5,768 nucleotides of DNA from contig QMXA01000084.1 of NCBI GenBank assembly GCA_003661905.1, forward strand, positions 1 to 5,768. Reading direction: 5' to 3'. Positions 1-5,007 of the stretch are shown here, piece after piece. Source of the DNA: Thermoprotei archaeon. GTDB taxonomy: Archaea; Thermoproteota; Thermoprotei_A; Sulfolobales; Ignisphaeraceae. The position numbers and the translations under genes were made by a program. Positions within the stretch are counted from its first letter, which is position 1. Every line of letters starts with the position of its first letter. Below the pieces are notes generated by a model. The model ran no database searches and was not told the DNA's origin. It was given only the letters and a program-made list of their open reading frames with translations.

Positions 1-39
1 GCCCAAGCCCCGCATTCTCCCAGGCTAAACTACGGCCCC
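1..39 (-). tRNA. tRNA-Pro(UGG), 5' half, cut by the window edge
   Basis: Read on the minus strand, the acceptor 5' strand GGGGCCG (39-33) is followed by T8-A9, a D-stem GTTT pairing with GAAT through G10-T25, T11-A24, T12-A23 and T13-G22, a D-loop with the invariant GG, then G26, the anticodon-stem strand CGGGG, C32, T33 and the anticodon TGG at 5-3. The gene leaves the window at about position 38, so the T-arm, the 3' acceptor strand and any intron after position 37 cannot be seen. UGG decodes CCA/CCN proline codons. The tRNA is transcribed away from the rest of the window. A TATA-like element lies about 30 nt upstream (66-75). Confidence 0.87.
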
Positions 40-65
40 GCCATTAAATTCAGATTTTTCTGAGA

Positions 66-75
66 GATTTAAGGC
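66..75 (-). promoter_or_regulatory. TATA-like element for tRNA-Pro
   Basis: On the minus strand the sequence reads CCTTAAATCT, centred about 31 nt upstream of the first tRNA base at 39. That is the normal archaeal distance from TATA box to start site. It resembles the element before tRNA-Thr (GCTTAAATT). A 5-bp hairpin TCAGA-TTTT-TCTGA (50-63) lies between it and the gene; I assign it no function. Confidence 0.45.
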
Positions 76-156
76 TTACAGCTATTTGTTAAGGCACTTA
101 CTTATATTTCTCTTGTCTATGACATGAGTTATTTTCAATTATTAAGTTGTTTAGTA

Positions 157-165
157 GCTTAAATT
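157..165 (+). promoter_or_regulatory. TATA-like element for tRNA-Thr and the methyltransferase
   Basis: GCTTAAATT is centred about 31 nt before the first base of tRNA-Thr, the expected distance for an archaeal TATA box. The same TTAAAT core occurs before tRNA-Pro. No candidate TATA box lies between the tRNA and the methyltransferase start, so this promoter may serve both. The rest of 76-156 is AT-rich intergenic sequence with no gene that I can see. Confidence 0.45.
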
Positions 166-191
166 CTTTGTAGATTGTTTTGAATTTTGGA

Positions 192-277
<86 letters not shown>

Positions 278-299
278 CTAAATACTTTGGTGCATTGAT

Positions 300-1181
300 G
301 TGACTCTCTATACCTATAGATATGTAGATCTACCTAGATTTACTAAGTGGAGTATTGAGAAAGTAGTTAGAAGTTTTAACCTAGGTCTTAGAACTATATG
401 CCTAACACTTGATCTTGGTATTTCAACTAGTTGTATAGAACTTAGAGATGATTCATTAACTCTTAACAATTGCGAAATCCACATTGATGAGTTGAAAGAT
501 TTGAAAGATGATGTAATATATGAACTCTCTACTAAGGACTGTGTATTTAGGGCCTTAACCATATATATAGGGAATAAATTCTATAAATTAAAGCCAGTAG
601 GTGAAGAGGAAGCTCCTACAATAGAGATTAGCGGTATACAAATGCATAGAACTGTTGGAATAACACCTTGGAGAGATTCAGAGATTAAGGTAAGAACTCT
701 CGGTAATGTAAGAAATAAAAGAGTCCTCGACATAGGTACAGGTCTGGGATACACAGCTTCATGGGCTTTAAGACTAGGAGCTAAAGAAGTTATAACTATT
801 GAAATTGATGAGAATGTTCTCAAACTTGCACAGCATAATCCATGGTCCAGAACTCTTGAAAGTAAGGGAATTAAGATATATTTAGCTAATGCTCTTAATT
901 TACTTCCGCAAATACCTGATAACTCATTTGATATTATAGTACATGATCCACCTAGAATAAGTATTGCAGGTGAGCTCTATAGTTATGAATTTTACAAAGA
1001 ACTTTATAGAGTATTAAAACCCGGTGGTAAGATGTTCCACTATACAGGATTCCCAGGTAAGCACAGCAATATAAGTTATTTAAAAGGCATTAAGGAACGT
1101 CTTTCAAGAGCAGGCTTTGAGTCCATTAAATGGATTGAAAAAGCACAAGGATTCAAGGCATTTAAACTTAAATACTATTAG
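300..1181 (+). CDS. Archaeal SAM-dependent class I methyltransferase
   Basis: The 293-residue protein has a Rossmann methyltransferase domain in its C-terminal half. Motif I is VLDIGTGLG (142-150), the acidic end of strand 2 is IEID (167-170), and HDPPR lies at 215-219 where amino-methyltransferases carry their (D/N)PP motif. A post-motif LKPGGK follows at 239-244. The N-terminal 110 residues form a separate domain ending in SGIQMHRT (111-118). This layout fits the archaeal family COG2521 (predicted methyltransferase), whose members have similar length; the substrate is not known to me. The DPP motif suggests methylation of an amino or nucleobase nitrogen, and its position behind a tRNA invites, but does not prove, an RNA substrate. 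The start is GTG: GGTG at 289-292 is a Shine-Dalgarno site 7 nt upstream, and ATG at 298 runs directly into TGA. The gene begins 22 nt after tRNA-Thr and has no TATA box of its own that I can find. Confidence 0.88.
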   Translation: MTLYTYRYVDLPRFTKWSIEKVVRSFNLGLRTICLTLDLGISTSCIELRDDSLTLNNCEIHIDELKDLKDDVIYELSTKDCVFRALTIYIGNKFYKLKPVGEEEAPTIEISGIQMHRTVGITPWRDSEIKVRTLGNVRNKRVLDIGTGLGYTASWALRLGAKEVITIEIDENVLKLAQHNPWSRTLESKGIKIYLANALNLLPQIPDNSFDIIVHDPPRISIAGELYSYEFYKELYRVLKPGGKMFHYTGFPGKHSNISYLKGIKERLSRAGFESIKWIEKAQGFKAFKLKYY

Positions 1182-1224
1182 TTTCGGGCAACTCCCTCTC
1201 TACGCACTATTAATCGGTTTTAGC

Positions 1225-1232
1225 CTATATCT
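1225..1232 (+). promoter_or_regulatory. Possible TATA element of the ribbon-helix-helix gene
   Basis: CTATATCT is centred about 40 nt before the ATG at 1268. Initiation about 26 nt downstream would fall near 1254, inside the dyad at 1249-1261, and would give a short leader containing the ribosome site. The match to the archaeal consensus is only moderate. Confidence 0.35.
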
Positions 1233-1248
1233 AAGTTAAGTCGAAGCT

Positions 1249-1261
1249 TCCTCTCAGAGGA
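1249..1261. promoter_or_regulatory. 13-bp dyad, candidate operator of the ribbon-helix-helix gene
   Basis: TCCTCT-C-AGAGGA is a perfect inverted repeat of six bases on each side of one central base. It ends 6 nt before the ATG of the small DNA-binding protein and covers the likely start site and the GAGG ribosome site (1257-1260). Ribbon-helix-helix proteins bind short dyads as dimers and often repress their own gene, so self-control is a natural inference. Half of the repeat doubles as the Shine-Dalgarno sequence, which could also explain part of the symmetry. Confidence 0.4.
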
Positions 1262-1267
1262 GAGATT

Positions 1268-1420
1268 ATGGCCTTAAGAATAGTTACATTCAAAGTAGAT
1301 GAGACATTCCTAGATCTCATAGACTCCTACGCTCTTCGTAAAGGAATTAGTAGATCACAAGTTATAAGACAAGCATTGATAAGATTCTTTTCTAAGAACA
1401 ATACGCCAAGAACTAAATAA
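1268..1420 (+). CDS. Small ribbon-helix-helix (CopG/Arc-type) DNA-binding protein
   Basis: This 50-residue protein starts MALRIVTFKVDETFLDLID and ends FFSKNNTPRTK. Its layout is that of a ribbon-helix-helix regulator: a short beta strand (RIVTFKV, 4-10), helix one (about 11-24), the turn GISRS (26-30) and helix two (SQVIRQALIRFF). In the family the strands of a dimer enter the DNA major groove; here the basic and polar residues R4, T7 and K9 would face DNA. The ATG has GAGGAGA directly upstream (GAGG at 1257-1260, 7-nt spacing), which supports the start. It stands alone between the methyltransferase and tRNA-Met, with no toxin-like partner gene, so a solitary transcription regulator is more likely than an antitoxin. 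The target is unknown apart from the dyad before its own start. Confidence 0.8.
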   Translation: MALRIVTFKVDETFLDLIDSYALRKGISRSQVIRQALIRFFSKNNTPRTK

Positions 1421-1473
1421 CAATATTTTATTTGATAGAATATTCTCATAGATCATTCATCAAGTAATTAAAT

Positions 1474-1481
1474 CTTTTAAC
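1474..1481 (+). promoter_or_regulatory. TATA-like element for tRNA-Met
   Basis: CTTTTAAC lies about 27-34 nt before the first base of tRNA-Met, and an AT-rich run (ATTAAAT, 1468-1474) lies just upstream. The distance is right for an archaeal promoter; the motif itself is weak. I see nothing else in 1421-1507. Confidence 0.4.
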
Positions 1482-1507
1482 CCATAATAACTTCTAGGAA
1501 ATATGGT

Positions 1508-1605
<98 letters not shown>

Positions 1606-1650
1606 AATAACTTCTATTATGATGTAATCATATAATTATTTGAAAGTATT

Positions 1651-1707
1651 GGGTCAGGAGGGGTGGAGTTCGATCATTACTTCACTATTGGAGTCTTCAA
1701 TCACCCC
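1651..1707 (-). ncRNA. Candidate box C/D guide sRNA overlapping the zinc-finger stop codon
   Basis: On the minus strand the order is C-like GTGATTG (1704-1698), 12-nt guide AAGACTCCAATA (1697-1686), D'-like GTGA (1685-1682), spacer AGTA, C'-like ATGATCG (1677-1671), 13-nt guide (1670-1658) and D box CTGA (1657-1654). GGG (1707-1705) and CCC (1653-1651) flank it and can form the terminal stem. The boxes deviate from RUGAUGA, but in C'/D' the usual G6-C1 pair of the kink-turn is replaced by C6-G1, which keeps pairing. In the D' guide, GACTCCAAT is complementary to AUUGGAGUC, a highly conserved archaeal 16S stretch as I remember it (near E. coli position 960); the N+5 rule points to the first G of UUGG. 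The C box includes the TGA of the zinc-finger gene. The family guides 2'-O-methylation with L7Ae, Nop5 and fibrillarin. The alternative is a chance fit; the same bases can also form an 8-bp GAGGGGTG/CACCCCTC stem. Confidence 0.5.
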
Positions 1708-2057
1708 TCTTCTTTACTACTTACGAAACCTACTAAATTTTGATGCCTCCATAAAGTTCTCTCTAATTCTTCCTCAATGAAGTATTTTATTTCCTCCATA
1801 TGAATTCTCTTTAAGTGTAAGTATAGACCTCTTTTTGTAAATGGTCCTTTATCACAGAGTCTACACCATGGTAATCCATTTCTTTCCTTAACCAGGTATG
1901 CAGCTATGCGTCTGCATATAAATTCAGCTACTGATGCTAGTGATTCACCGACTAGCACCTCTAACTTTGATTTGGGCTGGAACCCTACTGCAATTCTTAT
2001 TGTGTATTCTGCTAATTTATCAGCTATATTGGCATACCTATGCAATCTGAGTCTCAC
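1701..2057 (-). CDS. Small C2H2 zinc-finger protein
   Basis: The 118-residue protein carries one classical zinc finger in its middle: C65-x2-C68-x12-H81-x4-H86, with the hydrophobic core residues F73 and L78 at the usual places (WCRLC...GPF...GLYLHLKRIH). The N-terminal 60 residues are likely helical and basic at the start (MRLRLHRY); a charged helix EEIKYFIEEELERTLWRH (88-105) follows the finger. Single-finger C2H2 proteins of this size are known in Crenarchaeota and are usually taken as DNA- or RNA-binding proteins, but I cannot name a target or a characterised orthologue. The start is GTG, directly preceded by an in-frame TAG. A TATA box at 2088-2097 predicts a start site near 2067, so the leader is short and the GAGGAG at 2070-2075 (minus strand) may lie outside the mRNA. 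Candidate C/D guide RNAs lie on the same strand on either side. Confidence 0.75.
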   Translation of the reverse strand: MRLRLHRYANIADKLAEYTIRIAVGFQPKSKLEVLVGESLASVAEFICRRIAAYLVKERNGLPWCRLCDKGPFTKRGLYLHLKRIHMEEIKYFIEEELERTLWRHQNLVGFVSSKEEG

Positions 2058-2087
2058 CTAATTCTATAGCTCCTCGTAAATATACTC

Positions 2088-2097
2088 TATATATAAG
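2088..2097 (-). promoter_or_regulatory. TATA box of the zinc-finger gene
   Basis: On the minus strand CTTATATATA is a strong archaeal TATA box centred about 35 nt before the GTG at 2057. A start about 26 nt downstream would give a leader of roughly ten bases. The box lies between the guide RNA gene (2110-2158) and the zinc-finger gene, so the two could be transcribed separately. Confidence 0.6.
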
Positions 2098-2109
2098 ATG
2101 TAAGAGAAA

Positions 2110-2158
2110 TCAGATGCTAGGTCTTGCATCACATATCAGTCGATGGCGTAATCATCAC
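2110..2158 (-). ncRNA. Box C/D guide sRNA (2'-O-methylation guide)
   Basis: On the minus strand all four boxes sit at textbook spacing: C box GTGATGA (2158-2152, perfect RUGAUGA), 12-nt guide TTACGCCATCGA (2151-2140), D' box CTGA (2139-2136), 3-nt spacer, C' box GTGATGC (2132-2126, one mismatch), 12-nt guide AAGACCTAGCAT (2125-2114) and D box CTGA (2113-2110). The spacing is what archaeal guides need for a symmetric L7Ae/Nop5/fibrillarin particle. Guide D' contains TTACGCCAT, complementary over 9 nt to AUGGCGUAA, a conserved 23S rRNA stretch as I remember it (just after E. coli m5C1962, domain IV). The N+5 rule places the methyl group on the U of AUGG; the three guide bases nearest D' may pair poorly. 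The target of the D guide is not clear to me. The flanks form only a weak terminal stem. A weak TATA-like sequence lies about 28 nt upstream on the minus strand (near 2187). Confidence 0.85.
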
Positions 2159-2165
2159 CTCTACT

Positions 2166-2177
2166 AATTTAGTATAT
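2166..2177 (+). promoter_or_regulatory. TATA-like element of the YjbQ gene
   Basis: ATTTAGTATATT is centred about 50 nt before the ATG at 2222. Transcription starting about 26 nt downstream (near 2198) would give a leader of some 24 nt that includes the GAGGTG ribosome site at 2211-2216. Confidence 0.4.
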
Positions 2178-2221
2178 TACCCTTATTAGTTTAGAGTATC
2201 TACGATTAACGAGGTGTAGAG

Positions 2222-2632
2222 ATGAAAGTACGTTTCGCTGAGAAATATGTTAGGACCAATAAGCGTTTTGAAGTAATTAACATATCACATATGGCTGAAG
2301 AAGTAGTTCAAGAAAGCGGTATTAAAGATGGTATATGTGTTGTTCATCTTCCCCATGCAACAGCTGCTTTAATAACTAATGAGTATGAACCTAGAATAGT
2401 CCATGATTACTTACAATGGTTAAAAGAGAACATACCACCGGAAGCTATGTGGAGACATAATGAGATAGACAATAACGCTCATGCACACATAGCATCAGCA
2501 TTCATAGGAGCCACTAGAATATTCCCAGTTAGGAATGGCAGAATTGTTAGAGGAACATGGCAAGAGCTAATGCTCATTGAGCTTGATGGACCTAGAACTA
2601 GAAGAATTGTAATTCTTGTTATGGGAATTTGA
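2222..2632 (+). CDS. YjbQ/UPF0047 family protein (secondary thiamine-phosphate synthase family)
   Basis: The 136-residue protein spans a whole UPF0047 domain (YjbQ, TIGR00149). Recognisable blocks are PHATAALITNEYE (44-56), where the family has H-T/A-T/S-A-L-x-x-N-E; the stretch HNEIDNNAHAHIASAFIG (79-96) with the conserved histidines H79, H87 and H89; and GTWQELMLIELDGPRTRR (111-128), the family signature with GTWQ and the D-G-P-R end. The fold is a small beta trimer with histidines clustered at a putative active or metal site. E. coli YjbQ gives weak thiamine-phosphate synthase activity, hence the family name; the physiological role in archaea is uncertain. The start is well supported: GAGGTG, a perfect complement of the 16S tail, lies 5 nt before the ATG. 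The stop is one base from the stop of the convergent downstream gene. No thiamine gene is visible nearby. Confidence 0.92.
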   Translation: MKVRFAEKYVRTNKRFEVINISHMAEEVVQESGIKDGICVVHLPHATAALITNEYEPRIVHDYLQWLKENIPPEAMWRHNEIDNNAHAHIASAFIGATRIFPVRNGRIVRGTWQELMLIELDGPRTRRIVILVMGI

Positions 2633-2633
2633 G

Positions 2634-3149
2634 TTAGATACATAAATTCTTTAATGCTATTATCGCATTCTTAAGGCCTCTAGCTACTAATTCATTTTCA
2701 CACTCAACTTTCTCTGTAGTAATTCTACAAAAAGGCATTAAGGCTTCGAATTCTGATATTTTATATTTATAAACTATCCTTAGAGCAGGGCAATTTCTCT
2801 CTGGATGAATGAGAATGTAGAGGGATTCCATGATGTTTGAGTAAGTCGCTACAACACCTTGAGCTCTGCACTTAGTTATCTCATTGTATATCTCTATAAC
2901 TCTCTCTACTTCCGGCAATGCTGACTTAAGCATATTTTTGCACCACATACTCTTTAAATTTATGTATATTTCACGAGTTCTAGGCCCTAATCTAGCATCA
3001 AAAATAAGTTCATCACCATCAAATACTTGGAGTACTTGAGTATCTTCACTTAATAACTTTTCTAGTAGTAGGTTTTTAGCAAGCTTCTCACTTACAAATT
3101 CTTCAACTTCACCTAAACTACAAATTCCACATATAAATTGCCTTAACAC
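2634..3149 (-). CDS. Cysteine-rich hypothetical protein downstream of moeA
   Basis: I do not recognise this 171-residue protein. It has eight cysteines (7, 10, 70, 94, 120, 141, 150, 170), many for a protein of this size, including an N-terminal C-G-I-C pair, but no complete zinc-ribbon or ferredoxin pattern. Predicted mixed alpha/beta character, with strands around 38-52 (TQVLQVFDGDELIFDARL) and helices around 73-93 and 151-168; no signal peptide or membrane segment. The GTG start is supported by GGAGGAGATC about 4 nt upstream on the minus strand, very close to the full anti-Shine-Dalgarno complement. It begins 24 nt after the stop of moeA on the same strand with no TATA box between, so the two are probably co-transcribed. 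That suggests, without showing, a job near molybdenum or tungsten cofactor assembly. Codons and composition match its neighbours. Confidence 0.8.
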   Translation of the reverse strand: MLRQFICGICSLGEVEEFVSEKLAKNLLLEKLLSEDTQVLQVFDGDELIFDARLGPRTREIYINLKSMWCKNMLKSALPEVERVIEIYNEITKCRAQGVVATYSNIMESLYILIHPERNCPALRIVYKYKISEFEALMPFCRITTEKVECENELVARGLKNAIIALKNLCI

Positions 3150-3173
3150 CTTGATCTCCTCCCTTAAACTGAA

Positions 3174-4949
3174 TTAAGAATTTTTAAGCTGTAATACTTC
3201 TCTTAGCAACTTCACACATGAACTCTCTATAGCTCTTTTACCTTTGAATATAAGGAATTCTACGGATTTATTCATAGCTCTATACTCCATTCCTAAATAA
3301 TCAGCTATGGATTTAGGTATAATAGCACATTTAGCGTAGCCCTCTTTTACTAAAGTAGCGGCGTGTAGACTGTGTCTAGTTATTACATAGTTCTTATTCT
3401 GTAGCGTTGCAATTTCATGAAGTATACTTGTATAAGGAGCTATAGCTAGATCATAATAGAATTTTTCCTTAATATTGTTCTCAACGAGGACTAAGGGTAT
3501 GTTAAGTTTCGCAATTAATTCTTCATTAAAGCTTTTAGAAGTACTAGCTCCAACAACTATTGCATTAGCTATTTCGCTTAGAACCTCAATTTCTGGATCT
3601 CTAGAGCCAATTACTATGTATAGCCATGAACATTTATTCTTTAAACATTCCTGGATTTCTAATAAAAATTCTCCAACAATAATACACTCAGGTTCATAGA
3701 GATACGTATCGCCATATATAATAGTGGGTAATGTGCTTCCTACTTTAATGGTTCGATCTTCATATTCATCTATAATCACATAGCTATTAGCTCTTGAGAA
3801 AGATGCTACCATATAGCTCTCACTAGCTACCGGTATTGAGAAATACTGATTCTTTTCTTCTAGGGTTATTGAAGGGTTATATATGCGTCGACCTCTTTCA
3901 GTAGCTATAGGTCTCTTCAAATTAGTATTGATGATTATCGGTTTTACTAGATACTTCAAACCAGCTACTCTAGCTATATAGGGATAGATAAATAACCTAA
4001 ACACTGTTATTGCAGAGATAGGGTTACCAGGTAAACCGAAGACAGGTTTACCGTTTACAACTGCGTAAATTGTAGGCTTACCTGGCCTAATTCTAAGCCC
4101 ATGAATAATTATCTTTCCCATACTTTCTAATACCCTATATACAAGATCTTGAGGACCTGCTGATGATCCTCCACTAATAATCACTACATCGCAAAGACTG
4201 ATAGCTCTCATCAAGGTCTTTTCCAACTCGCTTTCTAGATCAGGTACTATACCCATGATTACAGGTTCGAATCCTAGCTTCTTGGCTTCACTAGCTAGAG
4301 CATAGGTATTTGAATCGTAAATATGTGCTTCTTTCAGTTCAGTACCTGGTTCCTGAAGCTCATTACCAGTAGATATTATGCATAGCCTAAGCTTTCTATA
4401 TGCCTTAACTCTACGAATACCTATTGAAGCCAAAGCACCTATAGCATTAGGTGTTAATAAGGAACCTTTCTCAAGAATAATTTCTCCTATACAAACATCA
4501 CTTCCGGGAATTGCTATGTTCTCTCCAAATTTTACTGATCTAAGTACTTTAACATAGTCACCATATTCCTCAACATACTCTACAGGAACTACAGCATTAG
4601 CTCCAAGTGGAACTATAGAGCCTGTATCAACACCTACCGTAGTGCCATGCAATAACTCTACACATGGTTCTTGATTAACTGACACATAGCCAATAACTCT
4701 CAACGTTACAGGTTTAGTCTCTGAAGCTGCCTTAACATCATCAACTTTAACAGCATATCCATCAACGAGAGATCTAGGATGGTGAGGTATGTTTAGAGGA
4801 GATTCTATAGTTTCGAAGAGAATACGATTTACAGCATCTTCGATGTTTACCTCTTCGAATTCCTTTAATTCCTTAGGTGGAAAAACTTGTGTAAATATTT
4901 TATAAGCATCTTCGGGTGTTAATAATTTCTTAAATACCTTCCTCTTCAT
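3174..4949 (-). CDS. moeA: MoeA-type molybdopterin molybdenumtransferase fused to a binding-protein-like domain
   Basis: MoeA inserts molybdenum (or tungsten) into adenylylated molybdopterin in the cytoplasm. Numbered from ATG 4949 (591 residues), the MoeA blocks are PRSLVDGYAV (59-68), the domain II region with TGSIVPLGANAVVPVE (109-124), STGNEL (193-198), IYDSN (210-214), GGSSAGPQD (260-268), RPGKP (288-292) and GLPGNP (305-310). Domain IV runs to about 420. The last 170 residues resemble the PBP-like domain that archaea fuse to MoeA (COG1910 type): VIGSRDPEIEVLSE (446-459) and a block from HSLHAATLVKEG to IADYLG (526-552). The usual GSxGGL loop in between is not obvious, so ligand binding may be altered. 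The frame is open to an ATG at 5099 (641 residues), but those 50 residues are antisense to the divergent gene, and a TATA box lies 32 nt before 4949. MKRKVFKKLL also looks like a normal MoeA N-terminus. Confidence 0.88.
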   Translation of the reverse strand: MKRKVFKKLLTPEDAYKIFTQVFPPKELKEFEEVNIEDAVNRILFETIESPLNIPHHPRSLVDGYAVKVDDVKAASETKPVTLRVIGYVSVNQEPCVELLHGTTVGVDTGSIVPLGANAVVPVEYVEEYGDYVKVLRSVKFGENIAIPGSDVCIGEIILEKGSLLTPNAIGALASIGIRRVKAYRKLRLCIISTGNELQEPGTELKEAHIYDSNTYALASEAKKLGFEPVIMGIVPDLESELEKTLMRAISLCDVVIISGGSSAGPQDLVYRVLESMGKIIIHGLRIRPGKPTIYAVVNGKPVFGLPGNPISAITVFRLFIYPYIARVAGLKYLVKPIIINTNLKRPIATERGRRIYNPSITLEEKNQYFSIPVASESYMVASFSRANSYVIIDEYEDRTIKVGSTLPTIIYGDTYLYEPECIIVGEFLLEIQECLKNKCSWLYIVIGSRDPEIEVLSEIANAIVVGASTSKSFNEELIAKLNIPLVLVENNIKEKFYYDLAIAPYTSILHEIATLQNKNYVITRHSLHAATLVKEGYAKCAIIPKSIADYLGMEYRAMNKSVEFLIFKGKRAIESSCVKLLREVLQLKNS

Positions 4950-4953
4950 AAAT

Positions 4954-4971
4954 TCCCTAGCTAAATAGGGA
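4954..4971. promoter_or_regulatory. Dyad between TATA box and start of moeA, candidate operator
   Basis: TCCCTA (4954-4959) and TAGGGA (4966-4971) form a perfect 6-bp inverted repeat with a 6-bp spacer. It covers the predicted moeA start site (about 4955) and ends 6 bp from the shared TATA box. A protein bound here would block moeA and might also affect the divergent gene. No regulator is identified; a metal-sensing repressor is a guess. Confidence 0.4.
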
Positions 4972-4976
4972 TTCTG

Positions 4977-4985
4977 TATATAAAA
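4977..4985. promoter_or_regulatory. Shared bidirectional TATA box
   Basis: TATATAAAA on the plus strand reads TTTTATATA on the minus strand, an exact archaeal TATTA-class match containing TTTATATA. Its centre (4981) is 32 nt from the moeA ATG at 4949 and 27 nt from the GTG at 5008 of the divergent gene. Both genes would then start at or within a few bases of their transcription start, as is common for first genes in Crenarchaeota. The minus orientation fits the consensus better. Confidence 0.6.
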
Positions 4986-5007
4986 CTCCTTGTACAGTGA
5001 GTAGTTT

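Noticed and set aside
50..63. TCAGA-TTTT-TCTGA hairpin upstream of tRNA-Pro
   Set aside because: Five base pairs in an AT-rich promoter region are expected by chance and no function can be argued.
484..525. TTGATGA...TTGA...ATGATGT, resembling C, D' and C' boxes
   Set aside because: It lies inside the methyltransferase coding region and there is no final D box at the required distance.
314..823. Minus-strand open frames of about 80 codons inside the methyltransferase gene
   Set aside because: They are antisense shadows of a gene with clear motifs and have no family resemblance or ribosome sites.
1618..1632. TATGAT-GTA-ATCATA dyad and the C-box-like ATGATGT just after tRNA-Met
   Set aside because: No D box follows at guide distance and the dyad is short and AT-rich, so chance is likely.
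1656..1711. 8-bp GAGGGGTG/CACCCCTC stem as a transcription terminator
   Set aside because: The loop is about 36 nt and no T-run follows; archaeal termination does not usually need such a stem. The C/D guide RNA reading explains the same bases better, though the two folds compete.
3475..3699. Plus-strand open frame of 74 codons inside moeA
   Set aside because: It is antisense to the MoeA C-terminal domain and has no recognisable motif.
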